Of a stretch of 64,000 nucleotides of DNA, positions 58,728 to 64,000 are shown piece by piece. A program made the translations under genes and the position numbers. The stretch's first letter is position 1. Every line of letters begins with the position of its first letter. Below the pieces are notes generated by a model. The model searched no databases and had not been told where the DNA came from. It worked only from the letters and a program-made list of their open reading frames with translations. Source of the DNA: Hevea brasiliensis (lineage: Eukaryota > Streptophyta > Magnoliopsida > Malpighiales > Euphorbiaceae); contig NC_079496.1 in assembly GCF_030052815.1 (NCBI RefSeq), positions 42,309,593 to 42,373,592 of the forward strand. The letters are read 5' to 3'.

Positions 58728-60665
58728 TCCAAAACCTCTCCCTTGCTTTAGTAAACCTTGTGTTTAGGTTGAGGTGAATATTTTGGTGAAGAGAAATGAA
58801 GAGAATAGTGAGATATGTAATTGTCCATTTTTGGCAGCCATGAATAATTATTGTATTTGAGTTTTTCTTACCTCTAATGGATGGGAATTAAGGTTGATTA
58901 ACTCAAATGGAAGATGTGGTAAGTTAAAATCTATGTATGTGCATGTAGTGCTTGAATTAAGGGTGTGAAATGGAACCTTGATGCTTTGGCAAACTGCCAT
59001 GTTTGGCAGCCTATAATATCATGAATTTGTGTGTGAATATGAAGTTTATTAATGAAATATGATAGTGTTAAATTGTGGGCAGCATGTGGAATTGATATTG
59101 AAGTATGAGTATATAGAAGTGTATGTGTAATATTGATATTGAGATATATTGAATTTTGGTGGAAGTGAATGTTGAACTTGAATGGTGAATTGTGTGCATT
59201 GAGCACTTGAGTGTTTTGCCCAATATGCTTGCTGGAATTGTGTATAATATATATATGGAAGTGCCATTGATTGAATATTTAAGTAATGAGGAGGAGAAGG
59301 AATATCAAATTGGAAGTGTAAGTGTCTTGTGCAAGTTGTGTATTGATGGCAGTATGTAAATTAGGTCATAAGTGGCAAACTGTGAACCCAATTGGTTTGA
59401 GGCCAATGGGGGGTGAAAATAGACACCAAATAGGCCAACTTTTACGTAGAAATGTTGCCAAAATTCTGCCTAGAAACTGACCTTAAAAATGACAAAATCC
59501 GGAATGGCAACCTTGCAACTCAGATTTTTGACCATATAAACAATAGTCATTAGGATGAGCATAACTCACTCAAAACAGGTCCAATTGACCTGAAATTTTT
59601 ACCATGGGTATCTTAGACATAGAGCTACAATTCTTATAAAAACACCAAAACCAAGAAATGACTAGAACCAAGTCAAATAGCTTGCACAAGTTCGGGTACC
59701 AAAACTGCCAGAACTAAAAGTGACCTAAAATTGACCAAATTTTGCACTAAAGGTGCAATCTGTCCAACTTTAGTAAATTGACCATATCTTGGTCTATACA
59801 ACTCAGAATGACCTGAAATTTTGCCCCGAGTGCAATAAGACATAGATCTACAATTTTACTTGTTTGACCAGAAATTAAAAACTAAGAGAAATAGGACTTT
59901 AAGCTAGACCAATCTAGCACACCAAAAATTGAGAATTTGACATTTTCACAATATGTTTGAAGCAATTTCACAATGAATGCCAACTTATAAAAATGGTAAA
60001 TTGCACTATATTAGCAGCATATTGAATTACAATATGTGACATGTTGATGCTAGAAACTACTTGTCCATAGTACCTAAAAAGGTCAACATATGCATTGACT
60101 TATGAATTACATAATAGCTAGTAAACTAAAAAAAAAAATTGATGAATTAAACAATTAATTTATAATGTGTCCCAGTTTGTCTAGTTGACTAGTTTGGATA
60201 GGTTGGCATGCCAATAGGATTCTGACAGCTGTTCTGTAAATGGCTTCATGCCATACTGTGTTTCTACGGCTTATTATGCCGCACTGTGACTTTAATAGCC
60301 TACGGCTACACATATTTTGTATTTATTCTTGGCTTATCGCCAGATTGACTATATGGCTTTTTAGCCACACTCTTTGTACATCGGGAGACACTTTGTGACC
60401 GATGGTGTGATGGCCTAAGGTACTAGGTACCCAGTGCCAGTATATCCGTTTATCCAGTCTGGTCAGTATATAGGCTACACGGGCAATTAATTTAAGCACT
60501 ATTAAATTCAAATAGTTAAATCTAGTCTTCTGACATACAGCATCACCAAAATTAGCAAATATTGAAATGTTAGAAAATAAAGGTAGAATCAACAATTGTA
60601 AAGAATACCAATGTCATAAATTCATTTACTTTATTTTAGTGTATATTTCCTTATATTTAGCACTA

Positions 60666-60702
60666 CTAAGCAAAATTGCTTAGTGCGTTGCTTTTGTAAC
60701 GC
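60666..60702 (+). other. Tandem hairpins in G7 LTR
   Basis: Hairpin 1: CTAAGC (60666-60671) with GCTTAG (60678-60683). Hairpin 2: GCGTTGC (60685-60691) with GTAACGC (60696-60702), loop TTTT. Stems differ from S3 at paired positions, keeping the fold. Confidence 0.72.
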
Positions 60703-61315
60703 GTAGGTATTGGAGACATAGCTGGGGAGCCCAGCAGACCTACAACCGGGTGAGACATCAAATCTGCACAGGAGTCTAGAGTCATCTGCATTGCATTGCA
60801 TACATGGTAGGACTTAGGATATCTTGTATTTTGTACTTTTGTTGTATTTTTGAAATTCGGCCTTGTATTTTGTAATGTTATGAAAGCTCTAAAGTTTGTA
60901 ATATTTTGTACATATTAAATAACATGGAGATTTTCTGGATATATTTAAATTATTATGGACTATATTATGGAACTGTTTAATGACTGTAAAAGTCTATTGA
61001 CTTTACTGAGAAATAGAGACCGTGAAATATTTGAGATTTTGATATTATCATATTAAACTGCTTTCAACAGGTTTGGAAGGACTGTTTGTCCGAAATACAG
61101 ATGGCACCTTGCCAAATTTTTTATTACCATTTTTGAAACACTGATTTTATCAAAGTATGAAAATAGTATCAGCATGATATGAATATTACAGAAAAGACTT
61201 CTTAAAATTAAATTGAGTTCAAGAAATGAAATAATCACAGACTAGGTGTTCTAGCACGTCGTGTAACACGCCTTGCTTGGCTATACTGTAGACGGGTGAG
61301 GGGTGTTGCATTTAG

Positions 61316-61327
61316 TGGTATCAGAGC
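61316..61327 (+). promoter_or_regulatory. G7 primer-binding site (tRNA-iMet)
   Basis: TGGTATCAGAGC, intact, five bases after the LTR end. Confidence 0.92.
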
Positions 61328-61434
61328 GCGGTTTAGGCATTTCTGGACCTAGATAGTTTGCATATCATGCATTACATTGTAAGTGTTAAGATGACTCTAA
61401 TATAGACCTTTTGATTTGTTATTTTGATAGGAAT

Positions 61435-62510
61435 ATGGACTCCACATCGCAAAGAGCGATCGATGAGGAGGTGGAGAGTCATGCTCCATCTATGACTGAA
61501 CCAGGAGACAGGAGGGAACCTGCTCTACTAGTACCAGGTGCACCAGCCACATTTCAGCAAATGGCTGAGTTCTTTAGACAGATGGCAGGAGTTATGCCAC
61601 CACCACCACCTCCACATAAAAAATGTCATATGGAGAGACTCAAGAAGTTTGGAGCAGTGGATTTTCTGGGCAAAAGGGAAGATGATTCTGTCACAGCTAA
61701 AAACTGGTTGGACAGAACTGGAAGAGTCTTGAAACAGCTTCATTGTACTCCAGAGCAAAATTTGAAAGCTGCTGTATCACTACTGCAAGATAATGCATAC
61801 CAATGGTGGGATACAGTGACTAGTGAGGTGCCACCAGAACAAATAACTTAGGATTTCTTTCTCACTGAGTTCATAAAGAAGTATGTAGGCAGTGTATACC
61901 TAGAAGAGAAGAGAAGAGAATTTATTACCCTACACCAGACACAGCTGACAGTGGCTGAATATGAAAGAGAATTTGTTAGATTGAGCCGCTATGGGCGGGA
62001 AATAGTCCCTAATGAGGCAGAGAGATGAAAGAGATTTGAGGAAGGACTCAATGATAACATTAAAGTAATGATTACAGCCTTGGGGATTACAGAGTTTGCC
62101 AAATTAGTGGAAGCCACTGAAGGTTGAAAAAGTTAGAATGAATGAGCAGAACAGAAGGGATAGACAGCAGAAAAGAGGTCAGGGTCAGACCGATCCATCT
62201 TCTGGCCTAGTAAGTAATTCAGAGGTTCGGTTACTCAGAGTTTTAGTAGAGCACCAAGTCAGGGTCAGTCACAGAGGCCCAAATCTTAGTTTGCACCAAG
62301 GAGAGGCCAGTCCACACCTTCAATGGCTAGCTCTCTAGGGACAGGATTCAGGGGACTAGCCCCAACAGCATCTGTTGCTTGCCCACATTGCCAAAAATGG
62401 CATAAGGGTGAATGTTGGAGGATGATAAGTGCTTGTTTATGGTGTGGATCTATAGACTACCTAGTGTGAGATTGTCCTCACAGAATTGCTACATCCACTC
62501 CGGTATCAAC
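61435..62510 (+). pseudogene. G7 gag with premature stops
   Basis: The start is ATG 61435 (MDSTSQRAIDEEVESH). A proline run (six P) precedes the capsid domain with FGAVDFLGKREDDSVTAKNW, LLQDNAYQWWDTV and, after TAG at 61849 (expected Trp), FIKKYVGSVYLEEKRREFI and RFEEGLNDNIKV. A TGA lies at 62026; between about 62125 and 62215 the reading slips to another frame and back, implying two compensating indels. Two zinc-knuckle-like motifs follow at 62380-62484: CPHCQKWHKGECWR and CLWCGSIDYLV-DCPH (TGA in between). Gag packages RNA in cytoplasmic particles. Confidence 0.88.
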
Positions 62511-62985
62511 TATTAGGCCTGCCCCTTCAGCTCCATGGGGTAGAAAGCCGGGTAAGGTTGAGGCAGTCAATACTTCACAGAAACCTGTATCAGAGTCTGT
62601 GGACAGAGCAGAAGGTAGAAAACCAGCCAGAGCCTATGCAATAAGGGCACAGGAGGAACAGGATGCTCCAGATGTCATCAAGGGTACGTTCTTCCTCTAT
62701 AATACTTCTGTGCATGCATTAGTGGATCCTGGATCTACTCATTCATATATTTGTATCAAGCTGCCCATAGAAAAAGGAATACCAGTAGAGGAAAGTGACC
62801 AAGGCATCCTGGTCACAAATCCGCTAGGCCACAGTGTGGTAGTAAACAAGGTGTATAAGAGCTGTCCATTGAATATTCAAGGGAAAGAGTTCTCAGCAGA
62901 CTTCATCGAACTACCTTTCCATGAGTTTGATGTGATTTTGGGAATGGACTAGTTATCCCATCCTCAGGAAATAGTAGATTATAAA
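62511..62985 (+). pseudogene. G7 protease region
   Basis: Same reading frame as gag. It is open at 62599-62952 and carries the retropepsin motif SVHALVDPGSTHSYICIKL (catalytic Asp at about 62728) and ends FHEFDVILGMD, then TAG at 62950 where Trp is expected, followed by [10 protein letters not shown]. The active site reads D-P-G, a variant I would expect in this group of plant gypsy proteases, so it need not be a defect. The stop would separate protease from RT. Confidence 0.85.
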
Positions 62986-64000
62986 TTGAAGAGATTCTCT
63001 CTGAAAACTACAGAGAATGAAGAAATAACAATTGTGGGTGAAAGGACAGATTTCTTGTCCAATGTCATCTCAGCTACAGCTGCAAGGAGATGGTTGAGAA
63101 AAGGGTGTGAAGCCTATTTGGCACACGTGGTTGACACTAGGCAGGGTAAACTTAACTTGTCTTACATACCCATAGTAAGGGATTTCTCTGAGGTATTTCC
63201 TGAGGAATTGCCTAGTTTACCACCAGAAAGGGAAGTTGAATTTGCTATTGAGATTATGCCGAGTACAGCTCTAATTTCAATTGCTCCATATAGGATGGCA
63301 CCTGCTGAATTGAAAGAGTTAAAAATCCAGCTGCAAGAATTACTAGACAAGGGGTTCATACGCCCCAGTGTGTCACTGTGGGGAGCTCCAGTACTGTTTG
63401 TAAAGAAGAAAGATGGGACACTGAGGTTATGTGTTGACTATCGGCAGTTAAACAAAGTAATAGTGAAGAACAAGTATCCATTACCTAGAGTTGACGATCT
63501 GTTTGATTAGTTGAAGGGAGCTGGTGTGTTTTCTAAGATTGATCTCAGATCAGGGTATTATCAACTAAGGGTTAAGGATGCAGATGTGCCTAAGACTACA
63601 TTTAGAACCCGGTATGGGCATTATGAATTCCTAGTGATGCCATTTGGGTTAACAAACGCTCCAGCAACATTCATAGACCTTATGAACCGTATCTTCCATC
63701 CATACTTAGATCGGTTCATAGTGGTCTTCATTGATGACATCCTAGTGTATTCCAAGGATAAAGCAAAACATGATAAGCATTTGAGAATTATTCTGCAGAC
63801 TCTAAAAGAGAAGAAACTGTATGCTAAATTGTCCAAGTGTGAGTTCTGGTTGAATGAGATTACATTCCTTGGACATATAGTATCAGCTGAAGGGATTAGA
63901 GTGGATCCCAAAAAGATTGAAGTAGTGATGGAATGGAAGCCTCCCATAAATACAACTGAGATCAGAGGTTTCTTGGGGTTAGCTGGATATTATAGAAGAT
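62986..64000 (+). pseudogene. G7 reverse transcriptase, incomplete at window edge
   Basis: RVT_1 of Ty3/gypsy, same frame as protease. Visible: [63 protein letters not shown], a TAG at 63508 (CAG to TAG within LFDQL), then [34 protein letters not shown], the active site [13 protein letters not shown] (63720-63760), [17 protein letters not shown] and [10 protein letters not shown] at the edge. Apart from the single stop at 63508 the 1 kb is open. The catalytic Asp residues are intact. Continuation into RNase H is expected right of the window. Confidence 0.92.

Larger units (their letters stand above)
57842..61310 (+). repeat. G7 5' LTR (3,469 bp, family A)
   Basis: It starts TATAACATCC (the usual TG changed to TA) and ends GGGGTGTTGCA. 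It matches solo LTR S2 throughout. TATA box CTATATAAC at 58488-58496, splice-donor consensus GTAAGTG at 58721, palindrome near 59390, ~200-bp modules near 59365, 59557 and 59778, and the hairpin pair at 60666-60702. Short open frames inside are not supported as genes. Confidence 0.92.
57842..64000 (+). mobile_element. Ty3/gypsy chromovirus G7, 5' part
   Basis: A plus-strand element with its 5' LTR at 57842-61310, a primer site, gag, protease and RT; it runs off the right edge. Most of the coding region stays in one reading frame from 61435 to 64000, broken mainly by single stop codons, so it is the best preserved gypsy here. LTR length, iMet primer and double zinc motif suggest the Tekay/Del lineage of chromoviruses. 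RNase H, integrase and 3' LTR should lie beyond 64000. Confidence 0.9.

Noticed and set aside
63621..63947. 108-codon minus-strand open frame
   Set aside because: It is exactly antisense to the G7 reverse transcriptase, whose sense frame is open with all catalytic motifs.

Overview
The window reads as nuclear heterochromatin of a flowering plant, probably a eudicot; the species cannot be named from this sequence. It is AT-rich and made almost entirely of LTR retrotransposons and their remains, nested in each other. I see no host protein-coding gene, rRNA, tRNA, CRISPR array or bacterial-type feature. Every recognisable protein fragment belongs to a Ty1/copia or Ty3/gypsy gag-pol polyprotein. 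Every primer-binding site I can read matches the 3' end of initiator tRNA-Met (TGGTATCAGAGC).

Layout, left to right. G1: a minus-strand Ty3/gypsy element, internal gag remnant at 1-1324 and a ~3.9 kb 5' LTR at 1325-14733. C1: a complete Ty1/copia element at 2811-12295 inserted in that LTR (two ~2.1 kb LTRs, target-site duplication AAAAC). G2 and G3: gypsy LTR fragments in opposite orientations (14734-17633 plus, 17634-20607 minus), the latter followed by a polypurine tract and a chromodomain end. C2: a 3'-truncated minus-strand copia at 20738-31308, carrying a solo gypsy LTR S1 (25297-28774, TSD TTTGA). C3: a plus-strand copia at 31309-45590, split by solo gypsy LTR S2 (36906-44415, TSD AGTTT), itself split by solo LTR S3 (39930-43993, TSD AAAAT). 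C4: a minus-strand copia remnant with one LTR (45591-47724). G4: a 5'-truncated gypsy LTR (47725-53908) holding a Tat/Ogre-like LTR piece D1 and solo LTR S4 (49811-53448). G5: a minus-strand gypsy 3' end (53909-56805) split by solo copia LTR S5 (54224-56307). Then D2, a second Tat/Ogre-like piece; G6, an integrase C-terminal fragment; and G7, a plus-strand chromovirus with its 5' LTR at 57842-61310 and gag-protease-RT running off the right edge.

The gypsy elements look like chromoviruses of the Tekay/Del kind: LTRs of 3.5-4.1 kb, iMet primer site, two zinc-knuckle-like motifs in Gag, and a chromodomain just before the 3' LTR. The copia elements share a ~2.1 kb LTR (TGTTAG...CCTTCA), a 1.5-1.8 kb untranslated leader and a gag-protease-integrase-RT-RNase H order; Tork/Angela-like is my tentative lineage. 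Every coding region is broken by stops or frameshifts, so no element here is autonomous as read.

The most interesting signals are not genes. The gypsy LTRs share a tandem pair of hairpins whose stems covary between families, a conserved strong 5' splice site downstream of the TATA box, and a degenerate ~200 bp internal module. Two copia copies share one deletion that removes the protease domain. One copia copy shows a peculiar replacement of CAG/CTG by CG that may be an assembly artefact. Unless a TSD is quoted, boundaries were placed by eye against paralogous copies within the window and may be off by a few bases.
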